Shown: positions 1 through 9,185, counted from the first letter of the stretch. The stretch is 33,781 bases of DNA from an uncultured Caulobacterales bacterium (GCA_938040095.1 CALHXF010000040.1:1-33781); one strand, 5' to 3'. The notes: generated from the letters alone by a model not told the origin. Program-made: numbers and translations.

Positions 1-2
1 CC

Positions 3-950
3 GGTTTTGGGTTTGCAGGACTTTATGTCCTCATCGAAAGCTGGATAAATGAGCAAGCGCCCAATGATAGACGTGGGCAAATATTGTCTATCTACCGTAT
101 GGTTGACCTTGGAGCTGTAACGGTAGGGCAATTCATGTTGACGTTATATGATCCTAACGACTACGCATTGTTCTCTGTCGTTGCGATCTGTGTGTGTTTA
201 GCGATACTACCTGTCTCCATTTCTACGTCAAAAGCCCCCACAGCGGTGACGAATACATCCCTCAACTTGAAGAAACTCATACAATCATCTCCCTTAGCTG
301 TGGTCGGTAGCTTTGCGGTTGGATTAACAAATGGAAGTTTCTGGGGGATGGGTCCCGTATTCGTCCAGTTACTCGGACATCCAATAATCATGGTTTCGGT
401 ATTCATGAGCGCGGTGATTTTTTTCGGAGCATTGTTACAGTGGCCCGTTGGTTTTCTGTCCGATAAATTTGGGCGCCGTCAAATTCTAATTTTAATGTCG
501 TCTGGCGCTGTCGGAGCGGGTGTATTTTTGTACTTATATGCACCTCAGTCGGTAACCTTCTTACTCTTAGGTGGTATACTCTACGGCGCTTTTGCTATGC
601 AAATTTTTGGCTTGTCCGCAGCCCATGCTAATGATCGCGCAGAGCCAGACGAATTTGTCGCAATAAGCGGAGGGCTGCTTTTGATATACGGAATAGGGTC
701 CGTTGTCGGTCCATCGATAGCCCCGCTGATTATGTCAATTTTCGAACCATCAGCTATGTTTGCTTTCACGGCACTCGTTCATACCCTGCTGACATTCTAT
801 GCGTTATTCCGCGTTTCTCAACGCGCCGCCCCGGATGAAACAGCCGATTTTGTCACCATGCCGCGTCCACGTGCAATGGCGTTAATAATGCGAACCGACC
901 CTCGCAATATTGTAAAGCGAAGAAGAAAGCCTAAAAGGCCAAACCAATAG
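3..950 (+). CDS. MFS transporter, 5' truncated by window edge
   Basis: Frame 3 is open from base 3 (GFGFAGLYVLIESWINEQAPNDRRGQILSIYRMVDLGA...); the ORF-track start at 84 is an internal TTG. Hydrophobic helices and 'GFLSDKFGRR' MFS loop motif. Confidence 0.88.
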   Translation, partial: GFGFAGLYVLIESWINEQAPNDRRGQILSIYRMVDLGAVTVGQFMLTLYDPNDYALFSVVAICVCLAILPVSISTSKAPTAVTNTSLNLKKLIQSSPLAVVGSFAVGLTNGSFWGMGPVFVQLLGHPIIMVSVFMSAVIFFGALLQWPVGFLSDKFGRRQILILMSSGAVGAGVFLYLYAPQSVTFLLLGGILYGAFAMQIFGLSAAHANDRAEPDEFVAISGGLLLIYGIGSVVGPSIAPLIMSIFEPSAMFAFTALVHTLLTFYALFRVSQRAAPDETADFVTMPRPRAMALIMRTDPRNIVKRRRKPKRPNQ

Positions 951-1069
951 GTCTGCTATACAAGTTTCAAATTCGATTTTCGCGCCATGAAGAAACTCAC
1001 ATGGAGCCCATAAGCGGATGTGAGAGGTCTTAAAATCTCAGCCAATATAGCTGGATTAACTACTCGTCT

Positions 1070-1234
1070 TCAATCGTCGTAGAAAGCGCGCTTGATACTC
1101 TTGCGCCTATCCCGCCCTTTTAGCTTCTTTCCTTTTGGAGCTTGGAAAAGGCCAAAGTCAGTCATGGCGTGTTCTCCACCAGAATCACTTTGAAAGAGCT
1201 GAAACTCTTTAGATTTACGATGACGTTTGGACAT
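1070..1234 (-). CDS. small basic hypothetical protein (54 aa)
   Basis: MSKRHRKSKEFQLFQ...AFYDD; ATG at 1234 preceded by GGAGG with 5-nt spacing (minus strand). Listed ORF start at 1282 is probably too long. Confidence 0.55.
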   Translation of the reverse strand: MSKRHRKSKEFQLFQSDSGGEHAMTDFGLFQAPKGKKLKGRDRRKSIKRAFYDD

Positions 1235-1643
1235 AAGTGCCTCCATGAAACGTCGCGAGCCTTCCGGCCCTATGAGAGTCAAATTTACTTTTGACCCAGT
1301 TTTAAGTTTAACGATTTATGAGGTTTTAGGGAAGTCAAAATTTCTCACTCTCGCGGCGAGCATATTTTATCCCGTTGTCTCGCCCGAGATTGATGGCGTT
1401 TATATTCCACACTGATACCCAACCACAAATAACTGAGCGTTCTATTTTGGGCGTTTTAGGCCTCTGGTTTAATCGCGTAGTCCATCTCCAAGGCAATTGG
1501 CTCAAGCATTGCCTCATCGCGCTGTGAGGCTCGACATGGCTCAGAATGTGAATGAAGGCCATGATTTCGAGGGAAGTTGTGCTGTGTTAAATGCGATTTC
1601 GTCCCAGTCGCAGATTGCCTGACAGATTGTGGAGACTGTCCCA

Positions 1644-2366
1644 TTAGACGCTTGCGTTATGTCCCGACCTCTCATCTCGATTGTATTCCTCTGCCTCAAA
1701 GTGCCTCAAACAGGCGGCGAGGGAACGGTCTGGGAGGGGGGCGAAACGCTCCCCTGTTAACGTCAATTTGGAAATGCGATCTACGCGGAAAACGCGGAAC
1801 CCTTCGCGGAGTTGGCACCATGCCGCCAGTGTCCAGACATTTCCCCAAAACCAAATGCCCAGAGGTTGAATATCGCGTGAGGACGCAGACCCCTTAAGGT
1901 CCGTATATTCGATAGAGATAATGTCACGGTTTTCGGCGGCCTTCTCGCAAGCATCAATCCTGTCGCGAGTCTCTTGATTTTGCACCGACGGAAGCGCGAA
2001 AACGCGCGCCCCTGCGGCGCGGGCGCGGGAGGCTTCGGGGAGAACCGCTTCGATCTTGATCAGGGCTTCTTCCGCCGCATTTGCCATAGCCGTGCCACCC
2101 CAAGACCGTACCATTTGCGCGCCGGCGACAAGGGCGACGATTTCATCTGAGGTGAACATGAGCGGCGGAATGTCGTAACCGTCGCGCATGACGTAGCCCA
2201 CGCCCGCTTCACCCTCGATGGGGACGCGCGTGGATTGTAGGTCGGCAATGTCGCGGTAGATCGTCCTGACGGACACTTCGAGTTTCTCGGCCAAAGTTGC
2301 GGCTGTAACGAGCCGACCGCCGCGCAAAAGTTGCACGATTTGGAACAGGCGGTCGGCGCGTCTCAC
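1644..2366 (-). CDS. YafY-type HTH/WYL-domain transcriptional regulator
   Basis: N-terminal HTH_11 (RADRLFQIVQLLRGGRLVTAATLAEKLEVSVRTIYRDIADLQ) followed by WYL-like domain. Confidence 0.9.
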   Translation of the reverse strand: MRRADRLFQIVQLLRGGRLVTAATLAEKLEVSVRTIYRDIADLQSTRVPIEGEAGVGYVMRDGYDIPPLMFTSDEIVALVAGAQMVRSWGGTAMANAAEEALIKIEAVLPEASRARAAGARVFALPSVQNQETRDRIDACEKAAENRDIISIEYTDLKGSASSRDIQPLGIWFWGNVWTLAAWCQLREGFRVFRVDRISKLTLTGERFAPLPDRSLAACLRHFEAEEYNRDERSGHNASV

Positions 2367-2369
2367 GGT

Positions 2370-2741
2370 TTAGTACCGAAACAGACCGAGTGGATTGCCC
2401 TCGGTATCAATGGCGTAAAAGAAGGCGCCAACTGGAATTTGGATGATATCGGAGACGACTTTCCCACCCGCCTCAACAACGCGGGCTTTGGCGGTTTCCA
2501 AATCGCAAGTCGCATTCAAATGCACCACTGGACCTTCGCCATTGGTTGAGGGTTTGCCAGGCATCAAATTACCTGAAATGCCGTTTTCATTGTCAGTAGG
2601 GAACATCGCGACGGGAAAGGGGCCTTCGTGGTTCATCGTCAGCGGCGCGCCCAAGACGGTTGCGTAAAATGCCATAGCGCGATCCATGTCTGCGACTGGA
2701 ATTTCTGCCCAGACGACGCGGTTTTGTGTGTTGGTAGCCAT
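2370..2741 (-). CDS. VOC/glyoxalase family protein
   Basis: MATNTQNRVVWAEIPVADMDRAMAFYATVLG...IDTEGNPLGLFRY typical VOC fold; ORF-track start 2807 likely upstream of true start. Three-nt gap to the WYL regulator. Confidence 0.85.
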   Translation of the reverse strand: MATNTQNRVVWAEIPVADMDRAMAFYATVLGAPLTMNHEGPFPVAMFPTDNENGISGNLMPGKPSTNGEGPVVHLNATCDLETAKARVVEAGGKVVSDIIQIPVGAFFYAIDTEGNPLGLFRY

Positions 2742-2868
2742 TTCTAAATCTCCTTGGCGGGTTGTGTGTTTGCCAAGATCTCTCTCGCATACCGCTACTG
2801 ACAGCATTGTGTCAGTAGATTTTTGGAAATCGTGATTTATTTGGAGGAGGTGAGCGTTAAGAGAGATT

Positions 2869-3213
2869 TTATTGCAGATTCGAACTTTGGGTCTCTATCC
2901 AGTTGATCAACGCTATACGTTGCGCGGGCAGGGCCAGCAAAATTAAGGCAATCACCTGCAATACGGCGATGGAATAGAGTTGGAATTTGAACGGTTGTTT
3001 TCGAGTCTTATGACGGAACTGGTGCTGCGCCGTTATTGCGCCGATTGTACCGCCGAGTAGGGCAAGGATGAGGAGTGTTGACTCTGGGATACGCTGCTTC
3101 TGTTGCTGTGCTCGTTTTTTGTCGCTGTAGAAAGCAACATAGGCGAGCAAATTTATACCCAGAAGATAGAAGGTGACCAGAAAGACTGGCGAGGTGAGGA
3201 AGATGGCGGTCAT
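2869..3213 (-). CDS. DUF1294 family membrane protein
   Basis: NLLAYVAFYSDKKRAQQQKQRIPESTLLILALLGGTIGAITAQHQFRHKTRKQPF motif typical of DUF1294. Confidence 0.85.
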   Translation of the reverse strand: MTAIFLTSPVFLVTFYLLGINLLAYVAFYSDKKRAQQQKQRIPESTLLILALLGGTIGAITAQHQFRHKTRKQPFKFQLYSIAVLQVIALILLALPAQRIALINWIETQSSNLQ

Positions 3214-3231
3214 GATGTTGCACTTTCCTAC

Positions 3232-3264
3232 AAAAAAACCGCCGTCCTTGCGGACAGCGGTTTT
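3232..3264 (-). terminator. intrinsic terminator of trmD-rplS unit
   Basis: AAAACCGC-C-GTCC-TTGC-GGAC-A-GCGGTTTT stem; on the minus strand it ends in a run of 7 T. Confidence 0.8.
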
Positions 3265-3345
3265 GTATTCAAATCTGTCAAAGTCGAAACGTTATCGTTT
3301 CGGGAAATAACTGCATTTCATCTACGGGATAAAATGCGGACGTTA

Positions 3346-3741
3346 TTACTTCTTTGCGCGTCCACCGGTCATGCCGCGGCCTGTTGTGCGTTCGACGATA
3401 CGTGCGGATTTACCACGACGATCACGAAGGTAGTAAAGCTTGGCGCGACGTACTTTACCGCGACGCTTAACTTCGATTTCTTCAACCATTGGGGAGTAAA
3501 GTGGGAATACGCGTTCAACGCCTTCACCATAGGAGATTTTACGAACTGTGAAGCTCTCTTTGATGCCTGCGCCAGAACGGGCGATGCAGACGCCTTCAAA
3601 GGCTTGCAAACGTGTGCGTGTGCCTTCTGTAATGCGAACTTGAACAACAAGTGTGTCACCCGCTGAAAAATCAGGGATAGTTTTGTCGCCAGAGAGCAGG
3701 CGCTCTTGTTCGGCTTTTTCGATCTTTTCAATGACGTTCAT
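3346..3741 (-). CDS. rplS: 50S ribosomal protein L19
   Basis: Translation matches L19 ([36 protein letters not shown]...[25 protein letters not shown]). Confidence 0.97.
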   Translation of the reverse strand: MNVIEKIEKAEQERLLSGDKTIPDFSAGDTLVVQVRITEGTRTRLQAFEGVCIARSGAGIKESFTVRKISYGEGVERVFPLYSPMVEEIEVKRRGKVRRAKLYYLRDRRGKSARIVERTTGRGMTGGRAKK

Positions 3742-4463
3742 TGTCCGTCTCCTGTTTGCAATTTGGCCCCAAAAACCTTTTCATAGAGGTCTGGCCGTCT
3801 TGCTTTCGTTGTCTCTTCGCTCTGGGTACGTCGCCAATCTGCGATCTTTTTGTGATCGCCGCTTACCAACACGTCCGGAATGTTCCGGTTTTCCCACTCT
3901 CTTGGTTTAGTATAGAGTGGATACTCCAACAAACCATCTTCAAAACTCTCGTCCGAGGCGCTGTCCGCATCACCCAGAACCCCGGGTAGCAGGCGTACGC
4001 ACGCCTCGATCATCACTTGTGCGGCCACCTCTCCCCCAGCAAGAACGAAGTCGCCGATGGAAATTTCTTCCATCTCACGGGCTTCGATCACCCTTTGGTC
4101 GAGACCTTCAAACCGTCCGCAAAACACAATAAGACCCTGTCCCGATGCTAACTCTCTGACGCGTTGCTGCGTTAGAGGTTTGCCCCGAGGGGTCATATAA
4201 ATGAGCGGCCGTTTGTCGGCTACACTGTCGATGGCCCTTGCCGCCACGTCAGGTTTTAAAACCATACCGGGGCCGCCGCCCGAAGGCGGGCTATCAACGC
4301 TGCGGTGCCTATTAGTCGAAAAATCACGAATGTCCACTGTATCTAGCTGCCAAATGCCGCTTTTTTCAGCCCCACCAATGATGGATGTGCCCAAAACGCC
4401 TGGAAACGCGTCCGGGAACAGGGTGAGGGCGGTAACACGCCACGGTTTCTGCGGATCTGACAT
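3738..4463 (-). CDS. trmD: tRNA (guanine-N1)-methyltransferase
   Basis: TrmD motifs ([10 protein letters not shown]..., [36 protein letters not shown]); ATGA overlap with rplS. Confidence 0.96.
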   Translation of the reverse strand: MSDPQKPWRVTALTLFPDAFPGVLGTSIIGGAEKSGIWQLDTVDIRDFSTNRHRSVDSPPSGGGPGMVLKPDVAARAIDSVADKRPLIYMTPRGKPLTQQRVRELASGQGLIVFCGRFEGLDQRVIEAREMEEISIGDFVLAGGEVAAQVMIEACVRLLPGVLGDADSASDESFEDGLLEYPLYTKPREWENRNIPDVLVSGDHKKIADWRRTQSEETTKARRPDLYEKVFGAKLQTGDGQ

Positions 4464-4584
4464 GCGCGGCAGCTAGCAGAGGTAGGCGAAAAGGGCCAGC
4501 GAGAGATTCGTTTGTCGCCCGCGTGTGCTGACTGGCTATCGCGCAAATGCGCTGAAAGATTATGACCCTCATGCCTGTATTGGG

Positions 4585-4914
4585 TCAGACAGTCGGATAG
4601 ACATAATCCAGTAAGCGTCTCGGACGCTCTTTTTTCGCGTCGAAATCTGAGTCGGGACCTGTCAAAAACGCTAGGATTTTGGTCGTTGCATCAGCCATCT
4701 CTGCCTTGCCTTCTTCAACGTAGCGTTTCCGCAGGGTCGACAGCATATCTGTGCCATCGCCTAACACAGACTTTAGAGAGACACATTCCACTTTGAGCGT
4801 GTCGCTAGGCTCGCAAAACCCTTTGGCCTCCGTCTGCTTATTTGGAGCGAGACTCGAGTTCTGAGAGAAGACATCAATAAAGAATTCGAATAGTTCGACA
4901 TCATTAATCGGCAT
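4585..4914 (-). CDS. hypothetical protein (109 aa), third gene of carbamoyltransferase unit
   Basis: Overlaps the 3' end of the carbamoyltransferase gene by 11 nt; no recognisable family. Confidence 0.6.
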   Translation of the reverse strand: MPINDVELFEFFIDVFSQNSSLAPNKQTEAKGFCEPSDTLKVECVSLKSVLGDGTDMLSTLRKRYVEEGKAEMADATTKILAFLTGPDSDFDAKKERPRRLLDYVYPTV

Positions 4915-6733
4915 TGAATTTTTTCTTTCCGACTTTGCTTTTTACCCAAGCTGGTTGACCTTCTTTTGTAACGACGAAGTTACCTATCGCTAGTACATCC
5001 ATATTCATATTCATGAAGCAAGCTATCGCATCATCTGGCGAACAAACGATGGGCTCGCCGCGCACATTGAATGAGGTGTTCAAGAGGAGAGGGCAGCCTG
5101 TCGCCTCATGGAATTTCGTCAGAAGTTGAAACATGCGTGTCTCACTTTGCGCCGACACAGTTTGAAGTCGCGACGTGAAGTCCACATGCGTTACAGCCGA
5201 AAATGCAGATGTGGAGCTTGATTGTAGGTCGACCAGAGTGTCCACGCCTTCGCTCCGCAAAATGTCCAGGGGTTTTCCGTCTCTATATTCTTTTTTGAGG
5301 CTCGATGTGAGCAACATATAATCGCTGCTTGTCGGGGACTCGAAATAGGTTTCGGTTTCGCTGGCGAGTATCATCGGCGCAAATGGCCGCCAACCTTCGC
5401 GAAATTTTGTTCCTAGATTGACCCGGTTTAACATGTCTTTTGGACGAGGGTCGGCGAGTATAGACCGATTGCCTAGAGCGCGGGGACCAAACTCCATACG
5501 GCCGTCGAAATGACCCATAATTTTTCCTGATTGCAAATGACTTACAAGCGAGTCGAGAAGATCTGTTTCTGACTCGATCTTGTTGTAGTTCAATTCACTG
5601 CGTTTCAGGGCCGCTTCTATGTCTGCATCTGTATAATTTGGGCCTAGGTAACTTCCCCGCATAGGAAAACGCGGAGACATCGGAATATGTCCCGTCAGTC
5701 TGTTTTGAACGACGAGCGCTGCTCCTAACGCGCCACCAGCATCCCCTGCTGCAGGTTGTATCCATAGGTTCTCTAAATTGGGAACTGTGTTGGTGATGAA
5801 GCTATTGGCGACACAATTCAGGGCGACACCGCCCGCCATACACAAATTATTTGTCTCAGCCGACTTCAGGGCCTCTTCCGCTAAAGACGCCATGATGAGA
5901 TTAGTGACGGCTTGAATGGATGCAGCAATATCCATGAAGTGTCGAGATATCGGTTCATCTGGATCTCGCTTGCGTTGGCCAAAGAGCATTCCAAACAGGG
6001 GGCTGATACTATCTAACCCACGATGAAAATTGAAATATTTGAGGTTCAGTCGGAAAGCTCCGTCTGGCTTGAGGTCTATCATCTCGTCGAGGATTTTATT
6101 GACAAATTTTGGGTCACCAAAAGGAGCGAGACCCATCATTTTATATTCGCCCGAATTGACCTTGAATCCGCAATATTGAGTAAATGCGCTGTAGAGTAAT
6201 CCAATGGAGTGAGGGAATTTTATTTCTTTAATTGGGGTGAGGGTATTGCCGCTCCCTTTCCACATCGTTGTTGTTGACCACTCGCCAACGCCGTCCACAA
6301 CCAGAACAGCGGCATCGGTATATTGTGAAGGGTAAAATGCGGAAGCGGCGTGGGACCTATGATGCCCCACGAAAAATATCTTGTCGGGATTTTCGACAAT
6401 ACCCAACAAATGTTGTGGTAAAGTCTGGTTTAGCTCGCTGATGGTCCGCAAGGATTGTTTCCAAATCGGCGCGCCAGTTGGGAATTGCGCGCGGGCATTT
6501 TCCAGAATTCGCGCCATCTTGGTTTGCGGGTTTTCATAATAGGCAATTGCATCGATAGACGAACCCGATGGTAACATACGCATACAATAGTCGATGCTGT
6601 TTTTGGGAAAGGTATGATCCCCTTTTAAACGTGTAAAACGCTCTTCTTGAGCCGCAGCCAAGATACTATTTTGATCTACGATGCAGGCGGTTGAATCGTG
6701 GAAAAGTGCCGAAACCCCTAAAACAGAGCGCAT
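4904..6733 (-). CDS. carbamoyltransferase, NodU/CmcH/TobZ family
   Basis: N-terminal 'GVSALFHDSTACIVDQNSILAAAQEERFTR', 'VGHHRSHAASAFYPS', 'VVDGVGEWSTT', 'CMAGGVALNCVANS', C-terminal 'GHFDGRMEFGPRALGNRSILADPR', 'LLNTSFNVRGEPIV'. Confidence 0.95.
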   Translation of the reverse strand: MRSVLGVSALFHDSTACIVDQNSILAAAQEERFTRLKGDHTFPKNSIDYCMRMLPSGSSIDAIAYYENPQTKMARILENARAQFPTGAPIWKQSLRTISELNQTLPQHLLGIVENPDKIFFVGHHRSHAASAFYPSQYTDAAVLVVDGVGEWSTTTMWKGSGNTLTPIKEIKFPHSIGLLYSAFTQYCGFKVNSGEYKMMGLAPFGDPKFVNKILDEMIDLKPDGAFRLNLKYFNFHRGLDSISPLFGMLFGQRKRDPDEPISRHFMDIAASIQAVTNLIMASLAEEALKSAETNNLCMAGGVALNCVANSFITNTVPNLENLWIQPAAGDAGGALGAALVVQNRLTGHIPMSPRFPMRGSYLGPNYTDADIEAALKRSELNYNKIESETDLLDSLVSHLQSGKIMGHFDGRMEFGPRALGNRSILADPRPKDMLNRVNLGTKFREGWRPFAPMILASETETYFESPTSSDYMLLTSSLKKEYRDGKPLDILRSEGVDTLVDLQSSSTSAFSAVTHVDFTSRLQTVSAQSETRMFQLLTKFHEATGCPLLLNTSFNVRGEPIVCSPDDAIACFMNMNMDVLAIGNFVVTKEGQPAWVKSKVGKKKFNAD

Positions 6734-7597
6734 CTATCCGAACTCCTTTGCGGCTCTTAACGAGGCGCATGTTTCTTTCACTTTGGGAAGCAGTCGCGAG
6801 GCAAAAAGCTTGTTGGCCGCCACATTGGGGTGGATGTTGGCGGGCATAAATGTGTGTGCCGTATCGAACGGCGTAGAGGCATCAATAACGCCAGTGAACT
6901 TACTCATTATGAAATTGTTGAATTCCACGTCCAGTTTGTCCAACAAAACAAACTGAACGGGTATGTCGTTTTCTTCGCCTAGGGTTAGGATTGACGAAAG
7001 GACAGTCGCCGTGGCCGTATCGATAAAAAAGTCGTCTGGAAGGAAGATGTCGAAATCTTTTTTAAATGCGCGGGGCTGCCAAATATTGATATATTTGATT
7101 TTCATGGGCCCGTCGCGCTCATGACTGACTTTCGGAACGTGTTCGACGCCCAATTCATACCACTCCGCTTTCAAATGCTGCTGCATTCTTTGGGGATGGA
7201 CAATGTTTCGGAATCTGTGGTCTGAAATTATGACGAAAACGGCGTAATCAACAGCCTTGTTCTTGATGTCTTGCCTGAACTGCAAATAGTTCTGAACCGT
7301 TCCAAAACCACCAACACCGCGGTTGTGTATGCGGACGTTCGGCAGTGCACGCTGAAGTTCAGCCGTGAAAGTTTCATTGTCAGCAAGGCCCGTGCCGTAG
7401 GTAAATGAACAGCCATAGACCGCCAAATTGAGGTCAGTTTCACCTTCTGCTTCGGGCACTCTTCGCCAACCGTCTGATGATATATTCTGTCTTATGTCTT
7501 TTCGGAACGGGACAACGATCTGACTATTGGGAGTAAGGGCGTAGCCTAGCACAGGGTGAGGCCTGAATATCTGCCTTGGCCTCTTTTTAACCATCAT
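6734..7597 (-). CDS. SGNH/GDSL hydrolase family protein
   Basis: 'LAVYGCSFTYGTGLADNETF' nucleophile block, 'NRGVGGFGTVQNYLQF' and C-terminal 'NIHPNVAANKLFA'; stop codon directly abuts the carbamoyltransferase ATG. Confidence 0.8.
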   Translation of the reverse strand: MMVKKRPRQIFRPHPVLGYALTPNSQIVVPFRKDIRQNISSDGWRRVPEAEGETDLNLAVYGCSFTYGTGLADNETFTAELQRALPNVRIHNRGVGGFGTVQNYLQFRQDIKNKAVDYAVFVIISDHRFRNIVHPQRMQQHLKAEWYELGVEHVPKVSHERDGPMKIKYINIWQPRAFKKDFDIFLPDDFFIDTATATVLSSILTLGEENDIPVQFVLLDKLDVEFNNFIMSKFTGVIDASTPFDTAHTFMPANIHPNVAANKLFASRLLPKVKETCASLRAAKEFG

Positions 7598-7649
7598 GAA
7601 TTGCGCGCCGAACTAGAAGTGTGCCTCTTAGTTCTATCCTATGGTCCCG

Positions 7650-7673
7650 GTTTAGGAGATTCAATGCCTAAAC
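7650..7673 (+). promoter_or_regulatory. inverted repeat GTTTAGG-N10-CCTAAAC in divergent intergenic region
   Basis: Perfect 7-bp arms; left arm contains part of an AGGAG Shine-Dalgarno, ATG of a 14-codon ORF lies at the end of the loop; GTTTTTG follows. Confidence 0.4.
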
Positions 7674-7796
7674 GTTTTTGCATTGCCGACGTGGACTTTG
7701 GATTTTAAAAAGTAGCTCTGATGACGTCCAACCTGTTTAAAGACGAGAATTGTTATGGTTAACGCGGTCTAAACGCTTTGATCTCATCTTACGGGT

Positions 7797-8285
7797 ATGA
7801 TTCGCCCTTTCGTAACAGTGCTAGCCTCCTGCGTAATCTTAAGCGCGTTGTCCGCCTGTGCATTGGGTGGGCCTGTCAGCACCTATCCCGAATACCGCCC
7901 AGCTCCGGGGCAGGGGCAATATGTTCGGCCTCAATATTTGTACACACAACCGACGCCCCGCGTTCCCAATGTCGATGCTTGTCAGTCCCGCCTATACGCG
8001 GGATTAGTCGGACAGCATGAAGGCGCGATCTTCATCGCGGGATTACCGGGCCGCAAACGCATTATCAAACCTGCGCAGACGGAAGGATTTGGATATGGCG
8101 CGGGCGATCCGCTCTATTCCCAAACGCCATATGTTGAAGTTCGTGAATTTCTGCCCGGACAAACGCTCTATGCGCCTTCCATATCGAATTTGAGGGACCG
8201 CCTAAATCTGGGACCAGAGATTGGCGATCGTTTGACGCTTGAGCTCGATGACGAGGGATATGTGCAGCTGATTGACTGCCGTTAA
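7797..8285 (+). CDS. lipoprotein-signal protein with I78-type peptidase inhibitor domain
   Basis: Signal peptide with lipobox-like LSAC; C-terminal 'ACQSRLYAGLVGQ...RIIKP...DRLNLGPEIGDRLTLELDDEGYVQLIDCR' resembles Inhibitor_I78. Confidence 0.75.
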   Translation: MIRPFVTVLASCVILSALSACALGGPVSTYPEYRPAPGQGQYVRPQYLYTQPTPRVPNVDACQSRLYAGLVGQHEGAIFIAGLPGRKRIIKPAQTEGFGYGAGDPLYSQTPYVEVREFLPGQTLYAPSISNLRDRLNLGPEIGDRLTLELDDEGYVQLIDCR

Positions 8286-9121
8286 GCTCTCAGAGCGGCA
8301 TCTCTCATATTGGCAAGGGGTTTGGCGCGTGGCTCCGCCAACATTTGCAAAACCGCTAAATCTTCAGCGTGAGAATCAATCTGTCGGCAGGCCTGCCTGA
8401 CCTTGCGACGGAAGGGCTTCGTCATGCGCGTGCCATAGGTTGCGATGATTTGTTCGGGAGACTGACGTCGGATGCGTAAGCCCAAGCAGGTCGCGTAGCA
8501 CAGGCCGTTTACAACAATGCGATGTGGCACAGCGCGAATGCCATTATCGGCCGTCAAGAAATTTGAAACTTCCTGTGGGACATTGGCAAGTGTGAAACCT
8601 TGACGGCAATAGGTTGCTGAGATCAACGTCACCATGCGCTGCATGATCGGGGAAAGGCCATATTCGCTACGGAAATCTGCGACGCGAATATCTGCGAGTT
8701 GTAAGATCATGCGGGCTGAAAAATATCCCGGCTCGACGCAATCGCGAGGGTCATAATAGACTCGTGTTCCGTGTGGGTTTTGTGTGTTCATTACATATGG
8801 GTTTCTACCTGAGGCAAAGGCGTCAAGGCGAAGACTTGCGGCCAATTGCGCTGCGTCCAATCCGTCACCTGCGGGCGTGAGTTGAAGGTTTAGGTCTTCC
8901 ATATGGCATTGGTTTAGGATCGCGTGGAAGTGATCTTCGGCCCAATCGAAAATTGTACGCGTATCAAGATCTCCCCATGACAGGGTTTCAAAACTTGCCG
9001 ATATGTGGAGAGGAGACGGGACGGGCGGACGTGGTGGGGATCCATAATTTTGGATCAACCATGCCATAACTTCGAAGTGTAATTTGGAGTCTTGTTCGCG
9101 AACAAGTCGTGTTTTTAACAT
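8282..9121 (-). CDS. hypothetical protein (279 aa)
   Basis: Long ORF with plausible composition; tail-to-tail TTAA overlap with the I78 gene; family not recognised. Confidence 0.7.
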   Translation of the reverse strand: MLKTRLVREQDSKLHFEVMAWLIQNYGSPPRPPVPSPLHISASFETLSWGDLDTRTIFDWAEDHFHAILNQCHMEDLNLQLTPAGDGLDAAQLAASLRLDAFASGRNPYVMNTQNPHGTRVYYDPRDCVEPGYFSARMILQLADIRVADFRSEYGLSPIMQRMVTLISATYCRQGFTLANVPQEVSNFLTADNGIRAVPHRIVVNGLCYATCLGLRIRRQSPEQIIATYGTRMTKPFRRKVRQACRQIDSHAEDLAVLQMLAEPRAKPLANMRDAALRA

Positions 9122-9185
9122 GGCAAAACCATCCCACTTTGCCGCGACCCAGCCATAATATCGCAGCGGTTTCTATATGCCCCCG

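Noticed and set aside
1335-1644. Small minus-strand ORFs in the 1.3-1.6 kb gap
   Set aside because: No RBS or recognisable homology; could be a decayed gene but I cannot support it.
3103-3666. 187-aa plus-strand ORF antisense to rplS
   Set aside because: Shadow ORF of L19 codons; Cys/Thr/Phe-rich composition typical of antisense frames.
4585-7597. Full antibiotic or saxitoxin-type biosynthetic cluster
   Set aside because: Only a carbamoyltransferase and SGNH hydrolase are present; no scaffold-building, tailoring or resistance genes nearby. The ABC-F protein is 1.6 kb away and looks like a housekeeping type.
7759-7773. TTAA-N7-TAAA as a CtrA site upstream of the I78 gene
   Set aside because: Second half-site mismatched; too degenerate to claim.
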